NCBI GenBank assembly: GCA_036925085.1
Contig: JAUPFP010000002.1
Coordinates: forward strand, 9,345,321 to 9,409,320
Source: Brachycybe producta
Lineage: Eukaryota; Arthropoda; Diplopoda; Playtdesmida; Andrognathidae
Length of the DNA stretch: 64,000 bases
Direction of reading: 5' to 3'
In this document: piece after piece, positions 20,773 to 32,237 of the stretch
Layout of the letters: every line of letters starts with the position of its first letter
How positions within the stretch are numbered: position 1 is the stretch's first letter
Notes under the pieces: model-generated
Told to the model about the DNA's origin: nothing
The model's database searches: none
What the model saw: the letters and a program-made list of their open reading frames with translations, nothing else
Position numbers and translations under genes: made by a program

Positions 20773-23700
20773 TCTAACGCTGTACAAACAAGGACAAAAA
20801 CCTTGAACCACGTCGGAGTTTATATAAATTTAAATGAATAAATGAACCGCTTTTTTTCTCAAGGTCAACTATATGTTGCACCCTTCCCATCCAAGAACCC
20901 CATGATATTAAAGTGGAGAGGGGAAAAGGTTTGGAAAGAGTATAGAGGGGGGGAGAGAGAGAGAGAGAAACGTGGAGGGGGAAAAGTGGGAGGGGGTGAC
21001 TGAAATTGAAATGAAAGGAGTAAAAAAGGAACAAACGACGCGCGTGCGCACACCAGAGAAAATGAAAAACTCATTTTCTCTTTAAAATATAAAAAAGGGG
21101 AGGGGATAATAGTAGCAAAATTAAACTACAGTTTATCACAGGCAATTGTGCCAAGCATTAGAATTTCTTTTACTCCGCCCTTTTATGAACATCATCAATT
21201 TCTAATTGGTTTGTTACTTGGTCTGATGTCATAAAAGGGCGGAGGAAAAGAAATTCTAATGCTGGGCACAATTGCCTGTGAATTTTGCTCTCGTCATTTA
21301 TGATGGGTTACCCCACTAGTAATATAATAGAAATTAACAGAACATTTCGAAAAATATTAATTTACCTGAAGTGCAGATATCTGTGTTGATGTAGGCGACA
21401 GCACGACTAGATAGTTTCACTAAATTGTCCTGAAAAACAAAACAAAAAACAAAGCAATGGTTCATAGACCAGTTACCCTAACTTGTAATTATCAATACTT
21501 TACCTCCACCCATTCTGTTGATCCAATCAACCCAAATTCTTCACCACCCCAACTACAGAAAACCAAAGTTCTTTTTGGTCTCCAATTTCTCTGTTTTACT
21601 AGTTTTCCCAAAACTCTGGTCACTTCCAATAATTGAGATGTACCACTAGATGCATCAACTGCACCAAATCCCCATGAATCTCTGTGGTTCCCAGCCAAAA
21701 CATAACGATCTACCAAAAAAATATCATCAAAACATTAATTTATGCCAATTTTTTTTAACCTTTTCTTCCTTCATGAGTCATTACATACCTGGTTCAGTGG
21801 ATCCTCTGATGATTCCAATAACATTCGTAACATTGACAGTTTTCAACTGATTGTTGACAACCAGTCTGACTTTTCTAGTAATTTTATGGTTTAATAAAAT
21901 AAATTAGAACCAAATTGAAATTGAAAATTAATGTTAAATGGATAAATTATTAACTTTGCTGTTGAATTTGGTGTGAATCCTGGTCCTAAATTTCTATGAG
22001 TTTCATTTGATTTTTGCCAATTTGCTGGTGATTTAGCTCCACCTAACAGTCTTATAAAATTTAATTAAATTTAATGACATTGTGACGATTCTTATTGTTT
22101 TTATGTGAGGAGGGTGCGGCCATTGGGTGTCCAATGTACCTCCTCCTCTCACTTCATTATTTGAAAATAATGGAGTGTCAAAACGAATTCAATTGATTTG
22201 ATTTGAATTGATTTGACGGGTAAGTCACCGACACAACAATTTAAAGAAAGTGATATTGAGATGATGATTGTTGTGGTCTGCAAAAATACAAAAAAGGTCC
22301 TTAAGCTCTCCTGTTGGTGACCCTATTTCCATATAGGGTCATAAACAGGATAAAAAGAGTTGAACAAAGTGATTTATTTTCGAACTAAAGAAAAGAAAAA
22401 GTTTATTTTTTAAGTGCTGGTCTTTTCTGGCCGTTTCTTTGTTGACTGCTGCTCTTGAATCATCTCATTCAGAATTGTTGCATTGTGTTCATTTCCACCT
22501 CCACTATAGGATTCACAGAAATGAATAACGTCTTATTCTGTAAAATTTAGTAAAGACTCGAAAAGACGATCCGACCCGAACGAGTATGAGGTAGACTGTC
22601 CACGTCGATGTGACGCTTCTGCTCATAGTTTGATGGAGATAAGCTGCTGTCCGATTCCGATGAATAATCGTTTTTGTAAAAAAAAAAAAAAACTACAAGC
22701 TCGAAAGGCAAAGGAAAAGGAACGCTTTTCCTTTGAGTTTCGAGCTTGTCGTTTTTTGGTTCTGTGTCCGAGCCAGGCTAAAAGCTCAGATGGACAAGCT
22801 CCTAGTTCGTCACAACATTCACACTTTTTTTTTAATAAAAAAGGAGGTCATTTACATACTTTAGTAGTTCTTTAGCATCTCCGTATCCAATTGGTTGACA
22901 AGGAATTCTGGGAATGGCTGCATCGTCTTCAGGAATTCTATATGCACCATCTATAATGCCATGAAAATATTTAAAATTGGATCATTTTATATGGTTAAAA
23001 ATAATAATACTAATAATAATAAATAATGCAATGCCTATGGATGGATATTCTGGTGTCAATGGGTCTCCTTTTTCTGATTTCACACTTCCTCTTTGAGCTC
23101 CTGATGACTGGAGCCACCAAGTGTTTGGATAAACATTTTTAGCTTCTTCACCAAGTTGTGCATATTCAAAAGGGTCACTGAATAGGATTATTCCCAAGGC
23201 ACCGTAAGATTCAGCTAGTTTAACCTAAGAATCAGTGGTTATAAAATGCAGAATATTTTTTTTTGTTGTTTTTAAGTAAAAACCTTATTTCCACGGTATA
23301 TGATTCCATATCTAGCTATGACAATCTTTCCAGTTACATTTATTCCGGAATCGATTAACGTTTTGAAATCGTCTGGTCTAGCGTAATTGGCATACACAAG
23401 TTCTCCCTTTTTGCAAACAAAAAATACATATTTTTATATAAATGGTTAAAATGTCTTGAGGCTCGAAACCTACTTTCATACAACTTTCGAGAGTTGTAAG
23501 TTAGGTTTCGAGGAGAGGTATATATAGTTATACTTCAACAGTTCCATTGGCAGCATAGGCATTGAACATATGAACAAAATCGTCATGTTGATCTTCTGGT
23601 CTCAATACGTCTTCCTTATGTTTGCTCGTAAAGATGATGTTGTCATTTGAGTCTAACAGATGAACCTAAGATTTCAATATCTATATTTGAAAAAACTGCA

Positions 23701-24586
23701 AGACATTTTTACATTTTTGAATTGAATTAAAATCACCTTATTTGGATTTTCTACATCTGGATAGGAGAGTAGACATTCGTATGATATTTTCTTGACTGAA
23801 TCAAGTCCTTGCGCTGTCCATTGGTCGTGGATGTAATCTGCTAAGTGATCATCATGAATGGTGCCAGCCATGTGAGGATTTCTTGTTAGATATCTGAAAT
23901 TATGAATTTAGGATTTTGTTGCATTGTGTAATGGACACTACTTCACATAAAGCTACGTCCACACGAACTGCAACAAGTTTCTTAAACTTATGGCTGTATT
24001 CTAAAACACCGTCATTTATGACGGGTTACCCCACTACTACTTAAATAAAATATAATGAACTATCAACAAAATATTGATTTAGTATTTCAATTTAAAATAT
24101 TAATTAATAAAGTCAATTTTAATTTGGTGTTCATGTCCTTAACTGGATTCCGTATAATTCACCTAAACACATTTAATTTGAATTCATTTAACTCATGTGT
24201 GTCCATTGTACAAGGTATTACGATACACATAAATTAACCGAATAGTTATTTCTGATCAGTTTAGTTATCTATTTCAACATATTTAGTTTTTATTTTGAAA
24301 CTTACCTTAGATTTTTTCTTATGAGAGTAGCATTCACTTCTCTGAGAATTGTTTCAGTAACAATATTAGATTTTTGAAGATCACTATAAGATGTTACGTT
24401 TTCATTTTCAACTGTGTTTAAAATGTAAACAGGTTCATTACTTTCATCAATTTCTATGATGTCACTATTTAGTGATAGACCTAATATCGGTATACTTGTA
24501 GCTGTTGTAACAGCGAATACGCAAGACAATAAAAACAGTACAAATGTTAAGACCTGCATATTGTACTGCTGTTGTTTGTTCTTCAT
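18167..24586 (-). CDS. FOLH1-like: Glutamate carboxypeptidase II-like M28 peptidase, copy A (18 exons)
   Basis: Exons: 24306-24586, 23737-23893, 23534-23665, 23284-23406, 23035-23224, 22860-22950, 21955-22050, 21789-21874, 21504-21709, 21366-21429, 20620-20684, 20422-20549, 19848-19938, 19528-19675, 19323-19439, 18627-18708, 18455-18547, 18167-18362. They sum to 781 codons (human GCPII has 750). Family role: a membrane-anchored zinc exopeptidase releasing C-terminal glutamate. Seen: hydrophobic signal anchor at residues ~11-29; PA domain ([13 protein letters not shown]); zinc/catalytic block GNHRD, GFGAVD, GGEEFG; AYINTD; SGN-region equivalent GGGTDH; final zinc His in [11 protein letters not shown]-terminal TFR-like dimerisation domain. 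All intron phases agree. One oddity: intron 5 starts GC, not GT. Introns 6 and 10 carry repeat insertions. Possibly functional if the GC site splices. Confidence 0.93.
18860..19215. mobile_element. Intronic near-palindromic MITE (family 3) in GCPII-A intron 15
   Basis: AAACTAGAAGGATAGCTCA on one side and GAGCTACTCTTCTAGTTTCT on the other, with CATGTTGATATCTTTC/ AAAGACATATCAACATGAA near the centre. The outer arm ends near CAGAGTTCGAGAGGC. Confidence 0.85.
20716..21330 (-). mobile_element. Composite repeat with (TG)n in GCPII-A intron 10
   Basis: Inverted relative of 11412-11800: AGCCAGGTCTCTCTGTG, a (TG)19-like tract at 20734-20771, GTCGGAGTTTATATAAATTT, polypurine GGGGGAGAGAGAG, then GTCATTTATGATGGGTTACC. 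A family-2-like foldback (GGCAATTGTGCCAAGCATTA and inverse) occupies about 21139-21282. GCPII-B lacks this insertion. Confidence 0.7.
22090..22859. other. Unclassified insertion in GCPII-A intron 6
   Basis: The corresponding GCPII-B intron is only about 70 bp, so ~740 bp was gained in A or lost in B. Contents: AGGAGG...CCTCCTCC words near 22110-22150, CCCTATTTCCATATAGGG near 22320, and a strong hairpin at 22692-22750 (ACAAGCTCGAAAGGCAAAGG and inverse). No coding similarity recognised; a decayed transposon is likely. Confidence 0.55.
24040..24225. repeat. Half foldback repeat in GCPII-A intron 1
   Basis: Shares GGATTCCGTATAATTCACC and the ACAAGGTATTA end with the complete element at 15045-15368; preceded by GTCATTTATGACGGGTTACC as in 21290-21320. 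Confidence 0.7.
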
Positions 24587-24775
24587 TTCTTACTAAAAGT
24601 GATATTACTGATTTCAAAATATCTTCTTCTGGGCAAAAGACAAAAAAGTAATTAGTTATAATCAGTTAAGAAATCTTTGAGAGTCCAGTTTTGAGTGTAA
24701 TTTGAAACTTAACATGTAACTAATTGTTGCATGTCACATTCAAAAAGGTCATAGATCAATTCTTCTGATTCATAA

Positions 24776-24981
24776 GGCTAGATTCACACGGAACACAGTG
24801 TGGCGCTACAAAGTGGATGGATCACCATTGAAAACAATGGCTTGCTGTTAGTTCGGCTCAACTTTGATCATCACTGACTCGATTCTGTTGCTCTTATGAA
24901 CACCCCTTATGTAGTCAATGGCCTGCTGAAAACGACAAACTTAATGTGGTTACACAAAAGGTGGTCCATGTGAAGCTGGCC
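24776..24981. mobile_element. TAA-flanked MITE upstream of GCPII-A
   Basis: Inverted ends GGCTAGATTCACACGGA and GGCCAGCTTCACATGGA, with TAA on both outer sides. Interior repeats CTACAAAGTGG/CACAAAAGGTGG words. A diverged copy lies at the matching position upstream of GCPII-B. Confidence 0.85.
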
Positions 24982-25332
24982 TAACAGTTGAGCAATGGTC
25001 TGTTTTGGTATACACTGTATACTTTGAAATTTAGACCATTTTTGTATATTTTTAAGGTATTTTTTTTAAAAAAAATATATTGCGGCCACAAATATCAAAT
25101 TCATCAATTCCATATCATGTTACACATTATTTTAAAAACAAAAATGAATTTCAGAATGACTAGAATTGATTTTACGTTTTTTTCTTCTTAGGCCAGTTGC
25201 AACTTAAACAAATTTCAGTGATGAAAAGCAAAATTACAAATTGAAATTTATGTATTCCATGGACTTTATTGAATATCTCCGATTTGAATCAATAATATTG
25301 GAAGAAAAAAATTCCAAATTAAGTGTAATGAA

Positions 25333-28300
25333 TTATATGGAATGAAGTGGTTTTAGAAATTGTGTCGCTCGATGCATCGCAATGATGACATCAGAGACAT
25401 GTTTCTGCAGTTCTATCCTAGTCTTTTCCGGATTTGTAGAACTGTCGATATCAAACATAAGGTCCTGTATTCCTGGGAACGAACTACCACCATACTGGTT
25501 ATATTCACTCACTGAAAACAGTGCGTGCCTGAAAATAAATTAAACAACAATTGCTTATCAGTATAGCTAGCTCATAAATCATAGTGATCTGAGGTAAGTA
25601 TTAGTTTAATAAGTGCTTTTTTTTTGCCATTTATTGGCAACACTCAACTATGGCATGGAATGCTCCTATTTAGTTGAACAACCTCTAGGTATATAATATC
25701 TAGTTACCTGTTGAGCCCTTGTATTGGTAGACCATCTTGTAATAAAAAGGTTTGATCCAGATGCATCAACTGATCATTCAGACTCCTCACTATAATTGGA
25801 CTTTTTAAGGCATAAAATAAAACCAATTAGCATCATCTATTGTGACAAACACTTCATTTTCAACATTCCTACTGAGATTTCTTACTCATTTAAATTTGTT
25901 TCAGTAAACCTTGCGTTAAATTCGTTTGCTGCTTTACTGAAATCCTTGATTTTAGCTTCAAGAATATCTAGATGTAATCAGTAAAAACAAGAATTAGCTT
26001 AAATCTTATGAATAGAACAGCCAAATTGCACCGAAATTATGTATTCACCTATGTTAATACCAAAATTTAAAATTTTATTATAAAGTCCATATGTTTTTAG
26101 ATCCTGAAAACCTTCAGTTATCCTTTTAGCATAATGGGTGACGTTGAAGGGTAAAATATCAGCATCTAAAATAAACAGATTGATTATAATTGTCCAAGAA
26201 TGGACTTTTAATTTAATTTGGGTTCTCAGACCTGCTAAATTTTGTAAAAGTAATCCATTCAGGTGTCCACACGTCTTATGATAGTTGAAACCAGGATCGA
26301 TGAAATTGTCCACCAGGTGAAATGTATCGAACATGGTGTGATAGGTTGCATACGGAAAGAACTTTTTTGCCGTATGGAGCTAATATTTGCATAAACAGCT
26401 AATTAGTTATCAAGTACACGTAAGTAGAGCCTAAGTACATTGTTGCACTTTACCATATTTGGTAGAAAAGCAAAGTCAATGGTTGAAACTCCTGCAGTAA
26501 ATGCGAATGGAACATGATCAGATCCACCTCCCAGTAAATTCACTCTAAAACATATTCAAAGCAAAAATTGAATTCAACTTTTCCATAAAATTACTAAAGA
26601 TGGGGAAAAGGTTTCAGTAAAATCCTTACACTACGGAATCGTTTATGCGAGTTTTTTCCCATTTCTTTCGAAATTCAGGATCCAATTGAATAGCTTCCAA
26701 TTGGTATCGTTTCCAGGCATCGAATAATGTTTCTGATTTGTTTTTTGGAGCAGGGACCTAGTTTTGATTTGGTATTAGAAAGTATACAAATATATATATA
26801 AGAGTTTTGGTCGCGTATAGCCAGCCCAGAATAAAAATCCCGGTGTATTAACAAAGTATAACTGTTATATGGGTTGTATAAATTTTATTGTTTTATTGTT
26901 TATTTTATTGTTTAAAAGTGAATATCACAGTATCTAAAGGAGCTACACATTTATCAAAATGTATATAGTTCAACGAAAAATGAAATTTTAAGGAAAATTA
27001 TAATTTACACCTCTGTTTTTAATAATCAATAATTATTTTTTATAATTCTTTACAAATTTGTTTCATTTTATTTATAGAACTTCATTTGGAAATGTTCTTA
27101 ACAATCAAATGAAGTTTTAAATGTGCGACATTTATAATTTCTGAGATATTTAATTTTAAACGATTTAATAAGATTGTTTATAAACAGCTTATTTTCTAAC
27201 TCGAATTATTTTGGTCTTTCAGAAGCAAAATTAAGAGAATCTAGAAAGTAGTTTAGAAAATAGACGGGCAACTCACTCATCAAAGGGTATTTTTCTTTTT
27301 GATATCTTTCAAATTAAACTTTTTATGGACAGAAATTTAAAAAAAAAATTATCGTTTGCTTTAAATTGGGTCATTTTCAAACTGACATAAGTTAATTTTG
27401 AAATATAACATGAAAATACACACATAAAGCCTCGTTTTCACGGCGATAGTCCTATCGTGAGAGTAGCTATCATGAAAGTTGTGATAGTTCACTCTCACGA
27501 TAGCAACTGTCTACACGTCTTGAAGTAACGTGATAGTTGTGTCACATGACAAGTGTGACGTCTACTTCACAGATATATCATTTGAGTCAACAACAGTGTT
27601 GCCTCTCCCTCCAGAAGCCAAATATCCCTACAAGGGGCTATTTCCCAACAAGCGGTCACTCAACAACTATTACTATCGCGACAGTACTATCAACTATCTC
27701 TAGTCAAACGAGATAGTTGTGATAGTGCTATCGCGACAGTGCGATAGTAACTATCATGTGGTTTTCACAATGATATTTCTCGCGATAGTTGCTCTCATGA
27801 CAGTAACTATCGTGACAACTATCATCGTGAAAACGGGGCTTAAGTGTTTGAGCTGCCCTTCTAGTTTATAAAACACTTTCAATTTTGTCTTCATTTTGCA
27901 GCTGAAAGACAGAATAAATCAGAATTCGAGAGGCGCGCCGTTCACAACTTTAAAACCACCTCGGCAATTAGCTACACAATGCACTTATTGGTGCATTCGT
28001 TCTGAGACATAATGCAAAGTACAAAATGTGTGTTTACTTGTTTTGATATTTCTACAATGAAATCTTGAAGAAACGGCGATGCATTTGCAACGAGTACATC
28101 ACCTTGTGAAAGGAATAAAAGGAAAATTAGTTGAAAATACAATAGGAAAAAGTGGAATTTGTTTCAGTATACCTGCTGTACAGACGTCAGTATTAATGTA
28201 GGCAACGGCGCGACTTGATAATTTCACTAAATTATCCTGAAAAAATATCAGAAATTGACTTTGAATTAACTGATATTCCAGCGTCATTCAGTAGTCAATT

Positions 28301-30563
28301 GTGAATTATAACTTGTAATAAATTAATAATAGTTACCTCTACCCATTCTGATGATCCAATCAACCAAAATTCTTCTCCGCCCCAACTACAGAAAACCAAA
28401 GTTCTTTTTGGTCTCCAATGTCCCTGTTTTACAAGATTTCCAAGAACTCTGGTCACTTCCAACATTTGAGCTGTTCCACTTGATCCATCCACGGCACCGA
28501 ATCCCCACGCATCTCTGTGGTTACCAGCCAAAACATAACGATCTACAAAGAATACCATCAAAACATTCATTTATACCAATTTGGGTCTCAACTTCAGTCG
28601 TTTTGTACCCGGTTCAGTGGATCCTCTGATGATCCCAATCACATTCGTAACATTGACAGTTTTCAGTTGGTTATTGACAACCAGTTTGACTTTTCTGTGA
28701 ACGTTTTGTTTTATTTAGAATTTCATGGATCCGTGATGAAAACGAAATTTTAAAAAAAACCTTGCTATTGAGTTCGGTCTGAATCCTGGTCCCAAATTTA
28801 AAGTCGTTTTGTTTGATTGTTGCCAATGTGCTGGTGCTTCAACTCCACCGAGTTGTCTTAGAAAGATGAAAAAAGGCATTGATATTATAATTAAAAAAAA
28901 TACAAATTAGGCTTATTTTTTGTACCTTATTAGGTAGTTTGCATCTCCGTAACCAATTGGTTGACAAGGGATTCTAGGAAGAACAGCTTCTTCTGTAGGA
29001 ATTCTATAGGCACCATCTAGAATTAATAAATTAAAATTATTCCTGGTTAATTTACGGCTTGTCTAATTTGTTTTTAACACCTATGGATGGATAATCTGGT
29101 GTCAATGGGTCTCCTTTATTTGTTTTTATGCTTCCTCTTTGAGCTCCGGACGACTGGAGCCACATTGTGTTTGGATAAACATTTTCAGCTTCTTCTCCAT
29201 TTTGGGCATATTCTGATGCATCGTTGAATAGGATTATTCCCAAGGCACCATAAGATTCAGCTAATTTTACCTAATAATCAGGGTTTTATCTTGTAAATTT
29301 CGTTGTTATATCTTCATTTTTTTAAATGAAGACCTTATTTCCACGGTATAGTAATCCGTATTTAGCAATGACGATCTTTCCAGTTACGTTTATTCCAGAA
29401 TTGATTAACGTTTTGAAATCGTCTGGTCTAGCATAATTTGCATACACAAGTTCACCCTTTTTACGTATAAAATACATATTTTTATATGAGAAGTTTAAAG
29501 TTATAAGGATGTCTCGAAGCCTACTTTTACAACTTTCGAGAGTTGTAAGTTAGGTTTCGAGAGGAGGTATAGTTATACTTCAACAGTTCCATTTGCAGCA
29601 TAGGCATTGAACATATGAACAAAATCTTCATGTTGATCTTCCGGTCTCAGTATGTCTTCTATATGTTTACTCGTAAAGATGATGCTGTCATTCGAGTCTA
29701 ACAGATGAACCTAAAATTTTAATTCTATATTTGAAAAACTGCAAGAAATGTTTGCATTTTTTAATTGAATTAAAATCACCTTATTTGGATGGTTTACATC
29801 TGGATAGGAGAGTAGACATTCGTATGATATTTTCTTGACTGAATCAAGTCCTTGCGCTGTCCATTGGTCGTGGATGTAATCTGCTAGGTGATCATCATGA
29901 ATGGTGCCAGTCATGTGAGGATTTTTTGTCAGATATCTGAAATTATGAATATTGTTTCATAATTTAGGTATGCATAAATTAATTATGGTAAGTAGTGGTG
30001 GTACCATTAAAGCAGTAAACTTCTATGCCTATTTTTTTAGATTTATTCCTGATTAGTTTAATTATTTACAGCATATTTAATTGTTACTAGTAAATTCGTC
30101 GTGCAATTTGCACAAAACGAAAATGAAGGAAACGAATTTTGATGAATTTTTGAAGTTTTTTTTTTTTGGAACTTTTCTCTCTGTATATCAGGGTTTCAGG
30201 TCAAAACCTGTATTGCGTACTTTGCATTGTATTGAAGTTTGTTTTTATATAAATCTGGTATGCTAGGTATATTAGATTTGGTACTTACCTTAGACTCTCT
30301 CTTATGAGAGTAGCATTGACTTCTCTGAGAATTGTTTCAGTAACAATATTAGATTTTTGAAGATAAGATGTTACGTTTTCATTTTCAACTGTGTTTAAAA
30401 TGTAAACAGGTTCATTACTTTCATCAATTTCTATGATGTCACTATTTAGTGATAGATCTAATATCGGTATACTTGTAGCTGTTGTAACAAGGAATACGCA
30501 AGACAATAAAAACAGTACAAATGTTAAGACCTGCATATTGTACTGCTGTTGTTTGTTCTTCAT
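25333..30563 (-). CDS. FOLH1-like: Glutamate carboxypeptidase II-like M28 peptidase, copy B (18 exons)
   Basis: Exons: 30289-30563, 29780-29936, 29579-29710, 29334-29456, 29081-29270, 28926-29016, 28761-28856, 28609-28694, 28337-28542, 28173-28236, 28038-28102, 26630-26757, 26454-26544, 26232-26379, 26049-26165, 25886-25967, 25708-25800, 25333-25528. Exons 2-18 match copy A in length base for base; exon 1 is 6 nt shorter. Total 779 codons. Signal anchor, PA domain, zinc ligands ([32 protein letters not shown]) and dimerisation domain are all present. All introns are GT-AG. Odd: Trp follows the catalytic EEF where copy A and the family have Gly. A minus-strand AATAAA (25265-25270) lies 63 nt past the stop. 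Intron 11 is enlarged by nested MITEs. The start is the first ATG, shared with copy A together with ~80 bp upstream. Confidence 0.94.
27180..27970. mobile_element. Family 3 MITE in GCPII-B intron 11, split by another element
   Basis: AAAATAGACGGGCAACTCA at the left and GAGCTGCCCTTCTAGTTTAT at the right, ending near CAGAATTCGAGAGGCGCGCC. The element at 27428-27840 is inserted within its right arm; deletion of that element restores the family consensus. Confidence 0.88.
27428..27840. mobile_element. Foldback element iterating ACTATC/GATAGT, TAA duplications
   Basis: Ends AGCCTCGTTTTCACGGCGAT and AGCCCCGTTTTCACGATGAT (inverted) flanked by TAA on each side. Its host MITE has TAA once in other copies, so the 3-bp target duplication is directly supported. 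The interior is dominated by ACTATC/GATAGT and TCTCACGATAG/CTATCGCGA words in both orientations. Confidence 0.93.
30092..30250. repeat. Short dispersed repeat in GCPII-B intron 1
   Basis: ACTAGTAAATTCGTCGTGCA followed by AAACGAAAATGAAGGAAACG; the same unit recurs at 31545-31700. Unclassified. Confidence 0.6.
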
Positions 30564-30743
30564 TTCTTACTAAAAGTGATATTACTGATTTCAAAATATC
30601 TTCTTCTGGGCAAAAGACAAAAAAGTAATTAGTATATCAGTTAGGAATCAATGGTAATCGAAGTGTAATTTAAAACGTTTACTATGCCACTTTCATAAAG
30701 GTCATAGATCAATTTTCTATATATATATATATCTGTTTCATAA

Positions 30744-30924
30744 AGCCGGATTCTCATGGTACTCTTTGCGACGCTATACTTTGATGTCTTACAAAGTGGT
30801 TGACATGACTTTGTTTCGTCACTGATTTGAGTCTGGTGCTGGAGTTAACACACTATTTAATAAATGCTAGGCTGAAAACAGTTACTTCGTATGGCGCCAC
30901 AAAGTGGTCCGTGCGAAGCAGGCC
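30744..30924. mobile_element. TAA-type MITE upstream of GCPII-B
   Basis: Starts AGCCGGATTCTCATGGTA after TAA and ends TGGTCCGTGCGAAGCAGGCC. Homologous to 24776-24981 and at the same distance (about 180-190 bp) from the start codon, so its insertion predates the gene duplication. The right-hand TAA has decayed. Confidence 0.8.
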
Positions 30925-31278
30925 AAATGGCCAAGCAAATATTGTCATTTTTTTAGTATATACTTTGGAATTTGGACCATTTCATATCTAGACACTGCAG
31001 ATTTTTAGTTTTTTTATTTATTAAGTGGCGGTCTCAAGTATCAAATTCAAGAATTTCATACTATAACAGCATGTAGATATCTGAATATAACAATATAACG
31101 AATTTATATTGATCAAATGTAAAAATTAAACTTAGCATTTGAATTTCGACTTGAACTCTCAGGAGTCAGAGCACTGGGTTCTAACATAGAAAAACTTTTG
31201 TTTTTTTCAATTCAATTCAATTAAATACACCTGCAATTAGCTCGAAAGCCATGTGGCAGGGGGGGGGATTGCTCCCAA

Positions 31279-31566
31279 TCACGACTGATTGCCATTATTT
31301 AAAAATAAGACATCATCACGAAATTGAAATCGTCCTAACAAAGAACTATTCACAGGAAGAGAATTCCATAGTCTAACAACATTAGGAAGAAAAGACCAAA
31401 AATATGCATCAGTCCTAGCCATTAATTCTTTGAAAGTCTTTGAATGCCCAAATCTACCTTTACGAGGATTTCTAGTTAGTAAACCATTAAGCAGAGTAAT
31501 GTTATCACAAGACAGCAAACGCCCTAGAAGAGCGAGGCTTTTGTTACTAGTGAATCCGTTGTGCAA
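31279..31566 (-). pseudogene. Non-LTR retrotransposon reverse-transcriptase C-terminal fragment
   Basis: A 95-residue minus-strand reading frame ends in the segment typical of the C terminus of jockey/RTE-like reverse transcriptases: a TDAYFWSFLPNVVRLWNSLP stretch, like the SFFPRTIRLWNSLP motif known in these elements, preceded by an RKGRFGH region. No upstream polymerase core is present, so this is a 5'-truncated dead copy. It lies between GCPII-B and the relic exon. Confidence 0.75.
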
Positions 31567-31873
31567 TTTGCACGAAACGAAACTGAAGGAAAGGAATTTT
31601 GATGAATTTTCTTAAGTTTTTCGCAACTTTTCTCTACGCATTTCAAGGGTTTCATTTTGAAACCCGTTTTGTGCACTGTGCATTGTATACACTTAGCACG
31701 TGAACTTCGACTTGAACTCTCAGAACACTGGGTTCCAACATAGAAAAACTTTGTTTTATTGAGTATTAATAAACTTGAACTGAGTTTTTTTATGTTGATA
31801 CCCTGCTTAAGGGGTTCAAGTGCCATGTTGTCTTATTCGATTTGGATACATATTAAAAAAATGCCAAGCAATA

Positions 31874-32082
31874 GACAGGCAATTAGAAATCAGGACAAAC
31901 AGAAGTTGGCTCGGCCCTTTTTATGATGACTGGCAACTTCTAATTGGTTTGTTGTGTGGTTCGACGTTGAAAAGGGCGGAGCATGTGACGTCAGACTACA
32001 TAACCAACCAATTAGAAGTTGCTGGTCGTCATAAAAAGGGCAGAGCCAACTTCTGTTTGTTCCGATTTCTAATTGCCTGTAG
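31874..32082. mobile_element. Foldback MITE with GC-box arms (family 2)
   Basis: AGGCAATTAGAAATCAGGAC and the inverse TCCGATTTCTAATTGCCT at the ends, with GGCTCGGCCC / AAGGGCAGAGCC arms. Lies between the retrotransposon fragment and the GCPII relic exon. Confidence 0.9.
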
Positions 32083-32237
32083 CAATAGCGACACCATTGA
32101 AGCAATAAATGTTATATGATCATTCAAATGCTACAATAAATTCTTATTAGTTTGTTTACATAACAGTATATGTTATATATTATTATTATGATTATTATTA
32201 TGAATATATTTTCTCAAATAAAGAGCAATGTTTTTAC

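Noticed and set aside
31820-32119. 99-codon and opposite 71-codon frames
   Set aside because: Both lie across the family 2 foldback MITE, and their peptides mirror each other because of the inverted arms.
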